NCBI RefSeq assembly: GCF_009905375.1
Contig: NC_133653.1
Span: forward strand, 59,523,956-59,587,955
DNA: 64,000 nt
Source of the DNA: Apium graveolens
Lineage: Eukaryota; Streptophyta; Magnoliopsida; Apiales; Apiaceae
Direction of reading: 5' to 3'
How positions within the stretch are numbered: the stretch's first letter is position 1; each line of letters begins with the position of its first letter. The position numbers were made by a program, and so were the translations under genes. Below the pieces are notes generated by a model, which saw only the letters and a list, made by a program, of their open reading frames with translations, made no database searches and was not told the origin of the DNA. Positions 44,712-57,421 of the stretch are shown here, one piece after another.

Positions 44712-47700
44712 TGTGACGACTGAAAATTTTGCGGCGTAATTAAGTAAATAAAGTATGATTTATGTGCCATGATTATAAATTATGTGATTAAGTGTTGATT
44801 AATTATTTTTATTGTATATAAGTATCTGGGAGCATCGATAGAAGCGTTCCAATTTAAAGAGTCAGCTTAGGAGTTAAGCTGTGTTGTCGGACCGTCAAGT
44901 AGAACAGAACCCGTCCTAAAAAGGGATTAAAGTATTTTAAATGTGAATTATGTGTTATCATGTGAAATGAATGTTTAAGTAAAGTATTGCGTTATAGTGA
45001 CGTGTCGGTCGATAATGATATTGTGAATCGTAATTTAAACGCTGAGCGTCGGGCCGTCAGGCAGAACGTGACTCGGTACGCGTAAAGAGGAATAATATTA
45101 AAAAGGGAAAATTTTATGATCAGGCATGAGTTATGATGTGTGAGTATATGTGCTTGCTTGTCTGTATGCGTGATTACGTGATCTGTTAATATTTTTATGG
45201 ATTTAAGGGAATTATTTGATTTAATTAAGGTTTATTTAACCTTTGCACATTTTTATAAAATTATCTGAGTAAGGTAAAGGCATGAGATTTATTTTATTAT
45301 CTTCAAAATAGTCCTAGAGACTTTCTAAAAATGATAGACGGATTTATTTCATGATCGTTGCATTTTAAAATGATTTTTATATGTTAAAATGCTATTATTA
45401 GCATAAATTTGTAAAAATCATATAAAATCAACCGTACGCTCAAAAGTTTATTATGACTAATGGTTGGAAAGCTAATTTCGAGATCTACGTCTTAAAATTG
45501 TCATTCACAATAATTTTCAAATTTCCGAGAGAAATATATTTAATATTCCATATCTATTTTATTAGAGTAAAAAGAAAGAGTAAATAAAACAAAAAAAAGG
45601 ATTAGTGAATTACTAAACTACCCTTGCCCCCTAATACAAATACAAGCTCATCCCCCCCCTTCTTTCTTTTTCTTTCCCGTGAGCACCCCTCTCCCCTCTC
45701 TTTCTTTCTCCCTCTCTCTCGATCACTCTCTCTCGGCTCTCTCCCCATCTCTCTTCTCTCTCTTGCATGCAACAACAAATACTCATCCAAATTCAAATAT
45801 TTCACCATCCATAGTTTCTATTTTCGATATACTACTTAAACACCATTTGCATGTAAGTGTCTATGTAGATTTCATAATTCAATCTCCACGGCTATGTTCA
45901 AAGAAATATGATTTCTTGATATATGATCATAGGAGAAGTTTAAAGTTATTTTGTTATTTAAAACTCAAGAGGAGACCCGTTATGGGCACTCTTAAGTTCG
46001 ACCACCACCAGCCATGATCCAAGGAGAACCGGTGGACTTTCAAAGTGTGATTTTCCAAGTGCTATAGTATGATCTTGCTAAGATACTAATTGCATATTTG
46101 ATATTTGATGATTTCTTGAAGTGTTGTTGATAAATGAAGTGTTATGTTTAGAAGATTGTATGTAAGGTCTATTAGTAAGTGATCTTGGTGTTTAGATGAT
46201 TAAAATGGTATGCATGTCATAAGAATCCATATGCATGTCCCTAAAAGTTATTGCATGTCAATGTTTTAGGCTTCTTTTGGTTTTGAACATTTGCTAGGTT
46301 CGAATTTTTATAAAAATTAAGGGGAAAGGATGATTTTTATTGTGTGATAGTATGAATGGTAGCACTAAGTTGGTTTCAAGTGACTTGATTGGTTTTGTGC
46401 TAGAGTTGGTTTGAATTTTTGAGTAAAAAGGAAATGAGTAGTCATTTGCTTAAGGTGCTTAAGATTTAATAATCAAAGAATCTTTAATTTTGATTAAAAG
46501 AGTTTTTAGTTTGAATTTTTACTCTTAAAAAATGGGTTTTTGATTTCGATTCAAGCTTATAAAGAGTTTTGGTTTGAGGGATTAATTTTGCTTCGAATTT
46601 CTTTGAAAAAGGTTTTAAAGGATGAATTTTGGTATAAACTAAAGAGTATAAATGATCCCTATACTTGCATGTCAAAATATGGTGTTGCATGTGATGATTC
46701 TTGAGAAATTCGAATGATATAAGTTGGATTTATAGAAATTTTGATGGATTATGTGCTTAAAGTGTTGCTAGTGTGTTTCTATGATAAATTGGAGATAGAT
46801 ATGAAAGAAATAAGAATTGCATGTTAAGATATAGGTTGTAATTGACAAGATTAGAGTCTAAAAGGATCATTGGATCTTTTGTTTGTGTTTTGTGTTAAAG
46901 CCGAATGGTTTATGGCTATAAAAATGAATGATTTGATGCTAAAGTGGATGTATGTGAGATTTCTAAGAATAATGTGGATTATTTGCTTGTTTAGTTTGAA
47001 TTAAGTGATGTAAAAAGAAGGTTTTTGAGTCGTTTTGATACGAGATTATATATTGATATGATAACTCGAGTATAGAGTTTAATATACAAGGATTAAATGT
47101 TATATGTAATATTTGTATTGCAATACGTGATCCGAAGTCTATTTGGTTTGGATATGCGAGTGTTGGTATATGTGTATATGTGTTTATGGTGAGAGTATAT
47201 ATATATGCATACCCTTAGGGTATTACGTTTAAGGGGAAAGTTAAGCGTTCCGGGAACGTGAGTTAAGAAACTAATTAAGGTTTTGGTTTTGGATTGTAGA
47301 TTCGGAGCGTGAGGGACTAGGAAAGGGAAAGGTTTACTAGGTGGCAGTAGTTCAACCTTCAGGAAAGCGAATTCGGGCAAGTAACTCTATTTACTTGTGT
47401 AAATGGTTATAGAGAGGATATTGTTCATGCCAAGTAGAGTATTGAATTGTTAAAGTAATGTACCCCTGTTATTGATACCCTGTCATTGATCTTATGAATT
47501 TGTTATTGATAAGCTTATTGATCCAACCCTTTGGTAACCCCTTTTTCCTATTCTGATTATTTGTTATACCATGAACTGTTATAAACCCTACAAGTACCTT
47601 TACGAACCCATTGTAATGATGCTTCATTCCTTGTTTACCTTATCCTCTATTGATCCCTGAAACGGTTTTGATTTCCCTAACTTGAGTACCATGTTATCAT

Positions 47701-48881
47701 TGATCAAGATCCCTAGAATTGAACTTTGCTTATCCGCGATTCATTTTTTTTAACTTTGAATTCTTGAAATTGAACTTAAGAATGAGTTTCGACTTGAAAG
47801 AGTCCGAATGATTTCATATTCTTGGTAATGATGAAATGAATTTAGAAAACCTGCCTTTTTCCAAACGAAATTCTGATGGATTGGATTGGAACGTAAGAGG
47901 CTAGTGGGACTAGTCCAGTCATAGTAAGAGGCTAGCGGGGCTAGTCCAATTTAAGGCTGAAATTATGTCATTGGTACCTTAAAGACCGGATGGAGGTCGG
48001 TACGGGCTGATCAGCCATATTATTATGAAATGAAAGATAAAGTGGTTCAATCAAGGGTTCCTTAATGATTTTAAAAGGAATTGAAATTTCTTATTCAGTA
48101 ATTGATTCTTTGAAAATTTAAAAAGGTTTGTTGCTTTGTAAAGAGTTGATTGTGATATTGTGAAGCTTGCAGCTTGTGAACCCTGATTTTGATTCTGTTG
48201 ATCATATGATTGATTCTTTATAATGAAAAGATTGTCGCTTTCCATTTGAAAGATCATTCGTGATCCTGTTAATGATTTGTGATGAATGTCGGCTTTCACC
48301 CTGCTTTGAGCCTTGTTCCTTGAAAGCCCAAAATTTTCTTCATAACCCCTTTTATAACCTGAAAGATAAAAATCTGCCACCTAGAATTGATTAAGTAGAA
48401 TGCCCTGAGATCAGTAAAGTATATTGTGGATTTTATATTGTAGAACTGTTGTTTAGTTACTTGATGAGTTTTATACTCATATGTTTTGTTTTAATCTAAC
48501 CATGGCAGTTAAGCAAGAAGATGGTCAGGCTTAGACGCACTGCTCGTAAGAGCGTACCTAGTGGTCCCTATCGTGTTGAGGGCTTCCGGTTGCCAGAGCA
48601 GGTACTAAAGTTTTTGAGTGAGCAAGCGTTTAGCCAGAGAGTTGTAAAGATATAATGGATTATCTGTCGGTTTCAAGCCGGGATCGACTATGTATATTTG
48701 GTTTTATTTTGGGGTTGTAAGTTATATTTTATGATTGGTAGTTGTAATCTTGTCTCATACTTTATCCTCTTTGATCCTGTTAGTAGCTAATCGGGGTTTA
48801 TGCTTATTTAATTAGTAGATTAAAGGTGTATGAGTCCCAATTTCCTAATCCCGTCCTAACCCCGAGATTGATGGAGTCACA
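44712..48881. mobile_element. Element G: giant solo LTR (4170 bp)
   Basis: Starts TGTGACGACTG and ends GATGGAGTCACA, inverted at the tips (TGTGAC/GTCACA). TATTT stands directly before (44707-44711) and after (48882-48886), a perfect 5-bp target duplication. No internal copy of the start is seen and there is no gag or pol, so it is best read as a solo LTR left by LTR-LTR recombination. The size and ends suggest a Ty3/gypsy family with very long LTRs. It holds a C/T-rich tract (45650-45765) and a repeated GTAAGAGGCTAG...CTAGTCCA block (47893, 47926). Confidence 0.75.
45650..45765 (+). repeat. Pyrimidine-rich tract inside element G
   Basis: Almost pure C/T on the plus strand, with CTCTCTCT runs, following an A-rich stretch. 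It may mark the start of transcription of the LTR, but no TATA box is certain. Confidence 0.5.
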
Positions 48882-48886
48882 TATTT

Positions 48887-49320
48887 ACCTCGCACATGCA
48901 AAGTAATGTCAAATTTTATTTATTTAGTAAAAATAGAATAAAATAAAAGCTTATATGCCGTGAGACTTATGGTTACCATAATTTTCGTAACTCAGTTAAT
49001 ACTCTTTTTGTGTAAGTCTTCAATCACTAAAATTCATGTAGTTATCCCTGCTTGAAATTATCTGTTCTTACTTTCTATATTTTGTATATTTTAGTTAGAC
49101 CATACTTGAAATATCATATTAATACACGAGAATTTTATAATTATTACACGACATAATACATATTTTCCAAAATATTATTATTAATTATTTTATATTAAAA
49201 TACACTTGCAACTTATAAAAGTTTGGAGATAATATCACATTTTGTTTAATCTATAATTCAACCTAATTCAATTTTAAGCAAAAAAATATGTTGGAACTAA
49301 TTTTACAGTACTGGACTACT
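48887..49320. other. AT-rich flank between element G and the UBTD-like gene
   Basis: No ORF or repeat recognised. The stretch probably contains upstream sequence of the gene at 49669. Confidence 0.4.
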
Positions 49321-49359
49321 GGTAAATAAAAATTAGAGTGTTGGGAGTAGTGTACACAC

Positions 49360-49416
49360 CTTCTCTCTCTCCTCCTCTCTCTCTCCCTCTCTCTCTCGTC
49401 TCTCTCTCTCTCTTCC
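49360..49416 (+). repeat. CT microsatellite upstream of the UBTD-like gene
   Basis: CTCTCTCT runs broken by CC and CG, 250-310 bp before the ATG. Such tracts are common near plant gene starts, but a role is not shown. Confidence 0.7.
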
Positions 49417-49573
49417 CGAAAACAGAAAAGGACACATTCTCTCTCCTCTCTGGTAAGAAACTCTTTTCGCGCAACGCAACGAAATTCCCAATTATTACTA
49501 CTATACTGCTATTATACAATTATTAATTACTATGCACTTTCTCCCCCTTATATCTATACACACATACTCTTTG

Positions 49574-49582
49574 TTTATATAT
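49574..49582 (+). promoter_or_regulatory. Possible TATA box of the UBTD-like gene
   Basis: TTTATATAT about 95 bp before the ATG at 49669, followed by C/T-rich sequence. The CT microsatellite upstream could equally lie within a longer leader. Confidence 0.35.
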
Positions 49583-49668
49583 CTTCTCTTCTCTCCTGTT
49601 TTTTTTAGAGAGAGAAACTAGGCGAGATCGAGAGTTACGACGTCGATAAAGCTCAATCATCTTTTGCT

Positions 49669-52600
49669 ATGGGATGTTGTGGATCATCGATCGCTAAAGG
49701 CGATGGTTAGATTCTAATCCCTCTCTCTCTATATATATATAATTATATATGTATATTTTTTTATGTTTGATTGATGTTGATTTTGTGAATCTACGTGTTT
49801 AGGTTTAATGCGAGTGATGATGAACTGTGAATTTTGTATGTGTTTTGATGTTTGAATTGTGTTTTGGTGTTTTGATTTGGCTGTTTAGTGTTTGTGTCAC
49901 TGTTGTAGATTATGATTGAGTTGATAGATGATAAAATTACGGAAAATTAAGTTTTGTGAGTGCGAGTGTGCTGTTGTAGTGTAAGCTTTTCGGAGTTGGA
50001 GGCAGTTAGCTGGAATGTGATTGATAATGTGTAATTAAGCCGTATTAGTGTTAGTGTATTGTTTTCGTCTTGTTTTCCTGGAGTCTGTTAATTTGAAGGC
50101 GGTTCGTTGGAATGTAATTGATAATGTGTAATTATGTAAGTAGAGGATAAAATTTCGAAAAAATAAGTCTTGTTAGTGTTAGTGTACTGTTTTTGTGTAA
50201 TCTTCATGGAGTGTGTTAGTGATTGATAATGTGTAATTAAGTCAGCAGAAGATAAAATTTCGAAAAATTAAGTTGTATTAGTGTTATTGTATGTTTTTTG
50301 TGTAATATCCTCAAAATCGTTTTTTGGAGGTGGTGACTTGTAATGTCATTAATAGTGGGTATATGCTCCTCTCTTTTAAGTGTCTATTTAGTTTACAATA
50401 TATAATTATTTATTATTGATCAATTCATTGTCAGTTCTTTGGATCTTGAAAGACTTTGGAATAAGATGTATAAGTGTAAAACGTTGTTTGTGAAGTCAAT
50501 ATCGGTTGTTGTGCTTCTATTGTCATGAAGGTTCACTTATGTATACATAAGTCCAGTTTGATTAATATGAATGTGCATACTACTATAGTTGAAGTTTGAA
50601 ACCCCAATGGTTTTTATTTGAAAACATGTTTTTAAAATTATAGTGTTTTAGTTGATTTTTGTTAGTAATATGGTAATACAAATATCAGTTAGACCAACTC
50701 TACTTCATAAAAATCTTACTGTAGTTAAAAGATGTAAATCTTGATTTTGATTGTAAAACCTAGACAAAAGTGAGTGCCATATTGCAAAGCGAAGTGACTC
50801 TTAATAATATTTCTTAATTGAAACTTAATAATATGTTGCCTTGGGCACCTATTCTAAGAAATAAGAAGGCTCCACAGTTACTCTAATTTTTTAATTACAA
50901 TGACATATGCATGATCCTTAACATATTTCAGTTTTCGAAACGCCATAATGTGATAGCTGACATTATAACACATATCTAGTTATATTAAATCCCTATTTCA
51001 TTACATAATAGAACAAGTGGCACCTCTATTTTTCTTATTACTGAACTTTGATAATAATGTTAGCTTTATGGTTAATTTATGACAAGGATCCCCTTTAGGA
51101 AGTTACGTTTTAACTACTTTCCTGAATCCAATACCCTCTATGACACAAAAAAAAATAACAAATATTTTAGCTTTTGGATATGTATGTAATTGCTAAGATA
51201 AAGCAGCAGAGTATAGATGCATCAAGTTCAAGAGAACACATGTTTACAGTTTGGCAGGAGTAGGTTAGCATGTTTTTGCATTTTAACTGTTATATATTAT
51301 TAACTATAAATGCTAGTTCAGTTCTTTTTTTTTCTTTCCCACGCAAATTTGTTCCTCGTTACTAATTTTTACATAGAACTTAGAAGATGCACCAAGTTGA
51401 AAAAATGGTCCCAAATCTTTCAAATCTCAGAGTAATAGTCTTCTTAATCCCATGTTTGTTTTATTTTTTAAAACTTGTAATAAGTTTCAAGTTGAGCTCA
51501 TTGTACAGTTTAAATTTTTTTATATTTGTGTAGAATAAATAATCTCCGGGAAAAATGTGTTCTGCTTTTAAACCACCCATCTAAAAAGCAAGAATTTTAA
51601 ATAATTATATGCTGACCAATTATACTGAAGCTTATACATATAGACAATTTGAGATATGCAAAAGTACTATCTCCCTGTCATAATTTTTCTATTGTTTTTA
51701 AATAATTACATGCAGACCAATTATCCGGAAGCTTATACATATAGACAATTTGAGTTATGTACAAGTACCATCTCCCTGCCATAAATTTTATTCTTGTTGT
51801 CTTCAACTATATGTACAAACATAGTTCATCTACAGTACTATATATATCTATCATCTTTCATTTTTACAATCTCCTTCAATTATTCCTGGTAGTAAAAGGG
51901 GAAGTAGGTTGTAACATTTTTAATTGGCATATTATCCCTATTGAGCACATAAATTTTCCTGTTTGCTTCTTTGCCGCCTAAAGTATACTAACACGGGCTC
52001 TCACATCAAATCTTAACATAATCTAAATTCTAAAAGAAACAGAAAAAAGTGTTAGCATGACTTCAGCCAGTACTGAACTCCTCTGCATAAGTAGTCTCAC
52101 TACTAAGTTTATTATTGAACTTATTTTAGATATCCTAGACTGATTGGGGTTCAAGTTACATAGAAGGAACAAAGGAAAAGTTTTAGCATGACTTTGTGCA
52201 TGTCTGTGCGTGAAATCTCTTGAAATAATGTTCAAACTCTTTGACTTCTGCCAGTACTGATTTCATCTTCATGTGTACTCTCACTAGTTTATTATTGAAC
52301 TTATTTATGATATCCTAGAGTTATTTGCTTCGAAGTTACATATATATGAAATTTTAACCCCTTTTTCGTTGTAGTTTTTCTAGGTTTTAGCAAGGTTTCT
52401 TTAGCATTTATCGGTTTAGTGTTAAATTCCTCTGCTAACACCACCTTAAAATGACAGGTCGTAAGTCGCAAATCACACTGTCCCTAGAATTCATATTCCA
52501 TAGGCCATTAAATATTTGTACACAAATTGGGGGTCCTATTTGATTAGATTCATACAATACGTTCTGAGCAAATGTTAATATGTTATTTATTTAAGGTGCA

Positions 52601-54170
52601 CATCTGTTGTTAAGGTTGTACTAATAATTAACAGAACTATTTTCCCTGTTAGTATTCATGGATTGTTTGCAACAAAAGTCAATGACGATAATAGCTAATT
52701 AAAAAGTTTACAATCTCCCTCTCTGTATATACAACTATGCATGTGTCTCACTAGACACTGATTTAATGTGCCCTTTTTGGTGTATGTTTTCCTGACATCT
52801 GTTTTTTTTCAATTTGTATTGTTTTCACCTGGTCTGAATCCGGAGTATTGAAACTCTATGCTTCAAATTCTGAATTCTTATATGAACTAGCCAGGGTTGT
52901 TCTTATGGTTAATATTAAATTGCAGAAGCTGCCAAGAAGATACGAAAACCAAAACCTTGGAAGCATTCTGAGGCAATCACTAGGGCACAACTAAAACAGA
53001 TGCGAGAGGAATTCTGGGATACTGCTCCACATTATGGTGGTCGTAAAGGTACTTCTGATAAATCTGCAATACATTCTTATTAAGTTCCTTCTAATTTCTC
53101 CAAGAAGGTTTTCAGTAATCCACATTGGAGTCAAATGTTCTCTATGCAGTAATATCGTCTTGTAGAGATTGTACAAGTGTTTGCTAGTAAAACCTCTAAA
53201 TTCTCTTTTATTTACTTCCAGTCTTATATAGACTTATTATAAGTTGGTAATGTTATATTGTTAAAGAGTAATAAACTAGAAAATGGGCATTGTAGTCATC
53301 ACTTTATGCCTTTCTTCATAGCCGAATGTGTCAAATGGTAAATATTTTAGAAATGATGATAACCACTGATTTGTGCTATAATATTTCCATGAACACGCTT
53401 AACAGGACATGGTGACCTGGATTTATCTCATCTATTTATATTTATTATGCGAAGCACATTCTAGAGCAGGACCTTACTTCGGGTCTTATTATTGGTTATA
53501 TTTTAAACATGCTCTGAAGATTTGTCCGCAATGATTGTTGAACACTACATTTTTGTCCCTTTCTCCTTGGTCCTTTCTTTATTAAGTCTTGGAACAACAT
53601 ATCTGTTAATAGTGTCTCGGACCCTCAGAAAAGAACAATATATCATGGATCTATGTTCTTGCTTTGTTCTGCCCTTTAATCATTTCTGGTTTGTACTATT
53701 TTTTTTTAATATTATATAGAAGTGTACTTGACATGTCTAAATCATTAAAGGAAATTTTTGTTGAGCCTCGGCTTTCAGTAATAGGAATAAGGCTGTATTT
53801 GGCATATTTGCTGTTTTTTATTTCACTGCGCATATTAATTTTCTCCTGTTGATAACTTGATAGATGTTATGCACATTATACATTTGAATGACAAATTTTA
53901 AATTTCAGAGATATGGGATGCACTCCAAGCTGCAGCTGAGGCCGACTTAACTCTTGCACAAGCAATCGTGGATAGTGCTGGTGTTATTGTCCAAAGTGCA
54001 GACCTAACAATCTGCTATGATGAAAGAGGTATGCAATCTAATGCAATTTGATGTCTTCAAAATTCAGAAGAAATTACTAATTCCGTCTATGAATGATTCT
54101 TGCAGGCGCAAAATACGAATTGCCTAAATATGTTTTGAGCGAACCAACTAATATAATCAGTGATAGTTGA
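49669..54170 (+). CDS. Ubiquitin-domain-containing (UBTD)-like protein, UBD domain only
   Basis: Coding exons 49669-49705, 52926-53048, 53909-54028 and 54106-54170. All introns have GT-AG ends and phase 1 junctions. They join to 114 residues. The core E-F-W-D-T-A-P...G-R-K-E-I-W-D-A-L matches the UBTD1/2 family, whose animal members bind ubiquitin-conjugating enzymes. This protein has the N-terminal UBD-type domain but no C-terminal ubiquitin-like fold. It starts M-G-C-C-G-S-S, a good site for myristoylation (Gly2) and palmitoylation (Cys3, Cys4), so membrane attachment is inferred. A basic patch (K-K-I-R-K-P-K-P-W-K) follows. Intron 1 is 3.2 kb. No stop, frame or splice-site defect is seen. 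It is the best-supported host gene here. Confidence 0.9.
49706..52925 (+). other. Intron 1 of the UBTD-like gene, with local tandem duplications
   Basis: No gene is seen within. A block of about 101 bp is duplicated in tandem (51601-51701 and 51702-51800, both with GAAGCTTATACATATAGACA). A second block of about 180 bp recurs less perfectly (near 52050 and 52235, both with TTTATTATTGAACTTATTT). Confidence 0.75.
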
Positions 54171-55091
54171 TCACCCAAGAGGAGGCAATTGAGTTATAAA
54201 TGCTTTACTGAATCTGTAAATCATGTAAATTGGTCTCCTAACCATTTGTTTTGTTTTAAAGTTTAGTTTTACTACTTGTTACTGCTTTCTTCACCCATCT
54301 CTAAAGGCTCTTGCCAACGTTATTGCACTTTTACATGCACCGGACTATATATATATTGTGATTATAGTTTCTTGCTGTTTCATATATCTAAACTACTTGA
54401 TAATTATTTATATTAATGGGTATATATGTTGAATCGTTCTGTGCTGGATTTTTGTTGATCATCCCTGTGCTGGAATCTTTAAGAAAAAAAAGAGAGAGGG
54501 ATTAAGAAAACCATTGGGAGCTTCAATGAGATAGGTCCGGACAGATATCTCATTTCCCTTATGCGTGTACCAGACAATTTCTTGTTTCTTCCCTGCATCT
54601 GATCTTGTCATAGGAGTATTTATTCATAATGAGGTCTTAGTTTTTACAATGCCAGAAATTTGCCAGGTTGCTTTTGTACAGTTAAAAATTTGAAATACTC
54701 GTGACCGTACATCAGTTCATAACGATACACATTTATTAAAGATTTAAATATTAGTTTTTGTAATGCAAACGAATAGTTCATTACACCATATACACAATTA
54801 TCTTAGAATACATTCACAACAAAGATTAAGACCCACAATAAATGTAGTTGTAAACATAACGCGGTAAATAAAATCAAATGAACTTAATTTACAAAACATT
54901 TCCCCTCTAAAATGTATCCAAAATAAATGTAGTTGTAAACCAAATGCGGTAAATAATAATCAAATAAACTTGAATTTACAAAATATCTCCCTTCTAATTC
55001 TAAAACGTAACCATTGCTAGGAGTACAATCTAAATTACAGTTTATATTGTCTAAATTTTTGACTTTTTGTAATTGAATGCTATACAGGACT
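54171..55091. other. 3' flanks of the UBTD-like gene and of the LEA_2 pseudogene
   Basis: The two genes converge here. A block of about 84 bp is duplicated (54838 and 54922, both starting AATAAATGTAGTTGTAAAC). No ORF is recognised. Confidence 0.5.
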
Positions 55092-55822
55092 TTAATTATA
55101 TTTCTTCATACGGCCGGAGTCGTCGAGCCTAGTATCCTCTTTAAAGCTGCATTTGTGAGACTGGTCCAATATTCGCGCCTTTGATACATCTGAATACCCA
55201 AAAACCAACTCCACATTCTTGCACTTGATCAAAAAATACAACTCCTCGGATCGGTATACCCATCCTTTATGTAAGTTTTTTTCACCCAAACTGAAAACTT
55301 TATGTCAAATTTGAGAGAACCAGCATTGACACCCTGACTGACTTTATTGAATATTGAATCATCAATGTAACCTGACGATCCGCAAAACTCTCCGCCAAAG
55401 TGCTTGGGAGCGTTCCCTGGACTTGCGTTGAACGGCATAAGATTTGTTACCCCAATTATCTCATGATTGTAATATACGAATACTGTAATATCGGAAAAGT
55501 TCAAGTATCCATGAGTATCCATGGTTTTGAGACACATCTGGACGTTCCAGTCTGCGGAAATCTGGTTAGGGTGAGAGGAGAGGTTGAAGTTTGAGACCTT
55601 TAACGAATCAATTGTAATTTTGGGATTCTTAACGGTCGTAATTATAGTGAACACCAAGTATCCTTGACATGCTATAATACCTAAAATTATTACTAGCAGC
55701 GTTACCAGACACCAGTTTGGTACCAATTTGGTCCGAGGGTTGTCAGTAACTGGAGTTGATGTAGAGATGGTAGAGACTGATTTGACTCCAAGAGAGAACT
55801 GATCATTAGGGCGGACTGTCAT
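55092..55822 (-). pseudogene. LEA_2/NHL-like gene copy with frameshift and hAT insertion at its 5' end
   Basis: From the ATG at 55822 (MTVRPNDQFSLG) the frame is open for 197 residues. A Ser/Thr-rich cytosolic N-terminus is followed by a membrane helix (C-L-V-T-L-L-V-I-I-L-G-I-I-A) and the LEA_2 core S-N-F-N-L-S-S...N-Q-I-S-A-D-W-N-V-Q-M. It also has G-E-F-C-G-S-S-G-Y-I-D-D. Near 55270, after V-K-K-T-Y-I-K, the frame shifts by one base. The homologous end (C-K-N-V-E-L-V-F-G-Y-S-D-V-S-K-A-R) continues in another frame to 55092. A hAT element starts 3 bp upstream of the ATG. The encoded family is membrane-anchored NDR1/HIN1-like or LEA_2. A sequencing error at the shift cannot be excluded. Confidence 0.8.
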
Positions 55823-55825
55823 AGT

Positions 55826-57421
55826 CAGGGGAGGAACTAGGGGGACCGAAGGGAGCTCCGAACCCCGCCAACTGCGGAATAACCCAAAATTTTAATATAA
55901 AATTTTAAAATTTACTATCAAAAATTTTTTGGTCCCCTAGATTTAAAAAAAATTGAAATTGAGAATTGATTATACAAAATTTTATTGATTTTGTTAATTA
56001 TTTCATTCAAAATAATATTGATTAGATGGAAATCATGGAATCTGTTCATTAATCTTAATAATTAATAAATAAACATATAAGATAAATATAGTACAATTTG
56101 AAACAAAAAAAAATGGTTAAAACTAAAATCTAAAAACATAACATACTTGTCCAGTTGTTATGCTCCGATCTCAAAACCCCAAATACACACTATACATACA
56201 AGTTACAAAATTACAATCCATAATATCATCTCTCTTTATCTACTCTACATTTGCATCTAATCCGTAAATATGAGTAAGAGAAAAGAGATTACATCCTATT
56301 TTTAACCCAAGAAGAAGCAAACAACTACTTGTAAAGATGAAGAACCTTCTGCCGCCTCAATTGAAGTCGCTGAAAATGGAGTTGAGCCTCTGATTTTTGG
56401 TGGGATAAACAGAAACTCCGAGTAAAATCCTCAAAATCCAGAGATTGTTAATGAAGGTATTGATTCTGAAAACACTGATGAAATTATTGATTTCAATTCA
56501 TTAATACGTGATCCTGGTACGTGATCCTGGTTTGCGGAAACAAATTGAGACTTATCATCCAAATAAAAAAGATTTAATTAGCAGAGCATACATTGATCTT
56601 GACCCATATCAACCTGTGCAAGTTTATGCCTTATTTGGTCCAAAAAATCATCCCTGTCGATTTCAAAAGAGTTGGTTTGATAAATTTTCTTGGTTAGAGT
56701 ACTCCCCAAAAAAAGATACAGCATATTATTTTTATTGTTTTCTTTTTGCTAAAAATCCATTAGGAAGGTGTGGCTCGAATACTTTTACTGTAAAGGGGTT
56801 TAACAGTTGGAGGCAAGTAAACAATGGAAAAAATTGTGCTTTTAGATGTCATGTTGGGAAAGGAGATGGTTCTAATTCAGCTCATAATTTTGCGGCTAAA
56901 TGTTATTATAATCTTAAAAATCAGCCTTGTCATTTGGAGAAGATAGTGGAGAAACAAAGTGCAGAAAAAATCAAACGAAATCGAATGCGTCTTAAAACAT
57001 CGATAGATGCAATCAAATGGTTGACATTCCAAGCTTGTGCATCCAGATTTGAAGAATCTGTCTACTATTGGTGATTTATGTCATGGATTGGTAACCACAG
57101 GGAAAACTGACATGTATCCATTAGTTGATAGACTATTAAGGCCTGTCTTGACTCTTCGACCATCTATTGCAGCATCTGAACGAGTTTTTTCTGCTATGAA
57201 AATTGTGAAAACAAGTCTTCGCAATCGAATGGAAGATGAATTTCTTAGGGATTATTTGATATTGTATATTGAAAAGGAGATTGCGGAGACCATTTCTGCC
57301 GAGCAGATTATTGATTTTTTTTATTTGATCAAAGAAAGGCGTGCACATCTCAAATAAATCGGTATATTTTTTATTTTTATTTATTTTGATCCCCTATATT
57401 AGATTCCTAGTTCCACTCCTC
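55826..57421 (+). mobile_element. Element H: hAT-family DNA transposon, internally deleted
   Basis: Imperfect terminal inverted repeats: left CAGGGGAGGAACTAGG, right (reverse complement) GAGGAGTGGAACTAGG. A candidate 8-bp target duplication is CATAGTCA / CATAATTA with two mismatches, which would shift the left end by two bases. Inside is a TTF-zinc-finger type hAT transposase with its central catalytic part deleted, so the copy is non-autonomous and old. Confidence 0.75.
56270..57357 (+). pseudogene. hAT transposase (TTF finger, DUF4371-like), broken
   Basis: Starts MSKRKEITSYF at 56270, with a stop at codon 12 and another near 56421. A 13-bp tandem duplication near 56506-56531 shifts the frame. 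The second frame (56508-57074) holds the TTF-type zinc finger (W-F-D-K-F-S-W-L-E-Y; Y-Y-F-Y-C-F-L-F; G-F-N-S-W-R) and ends in a helical region. The next frame (57037-57357) jumps directly to the hAT C-terminal dimerisation domain (R-P-S-I-A-A-S-E-R-V-F-S-A-M-K-I-V-K). The catalytic centre between them is missing. Confidence 0.8.

Noticed and set aside
45602..46017. ORFs in the pyrimidine-rich part of element G
   Set aside because: Ser/Leu/Pro or Arg/Glu repeats from CT-rich DNA on both strands.
44712..48881. Element G as a complete element with short LTRs
   Set aside because: No terminal direct repeat was found inside the TATTT-flanked unit, and no gag or pol is present.
49360..49416. CT microsatellite as the core promoter of the UBTD-like gene
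   Set aside because: Position alone is not evidence; a TATA-like box lies closer to the ATG, and no transcript data are available.
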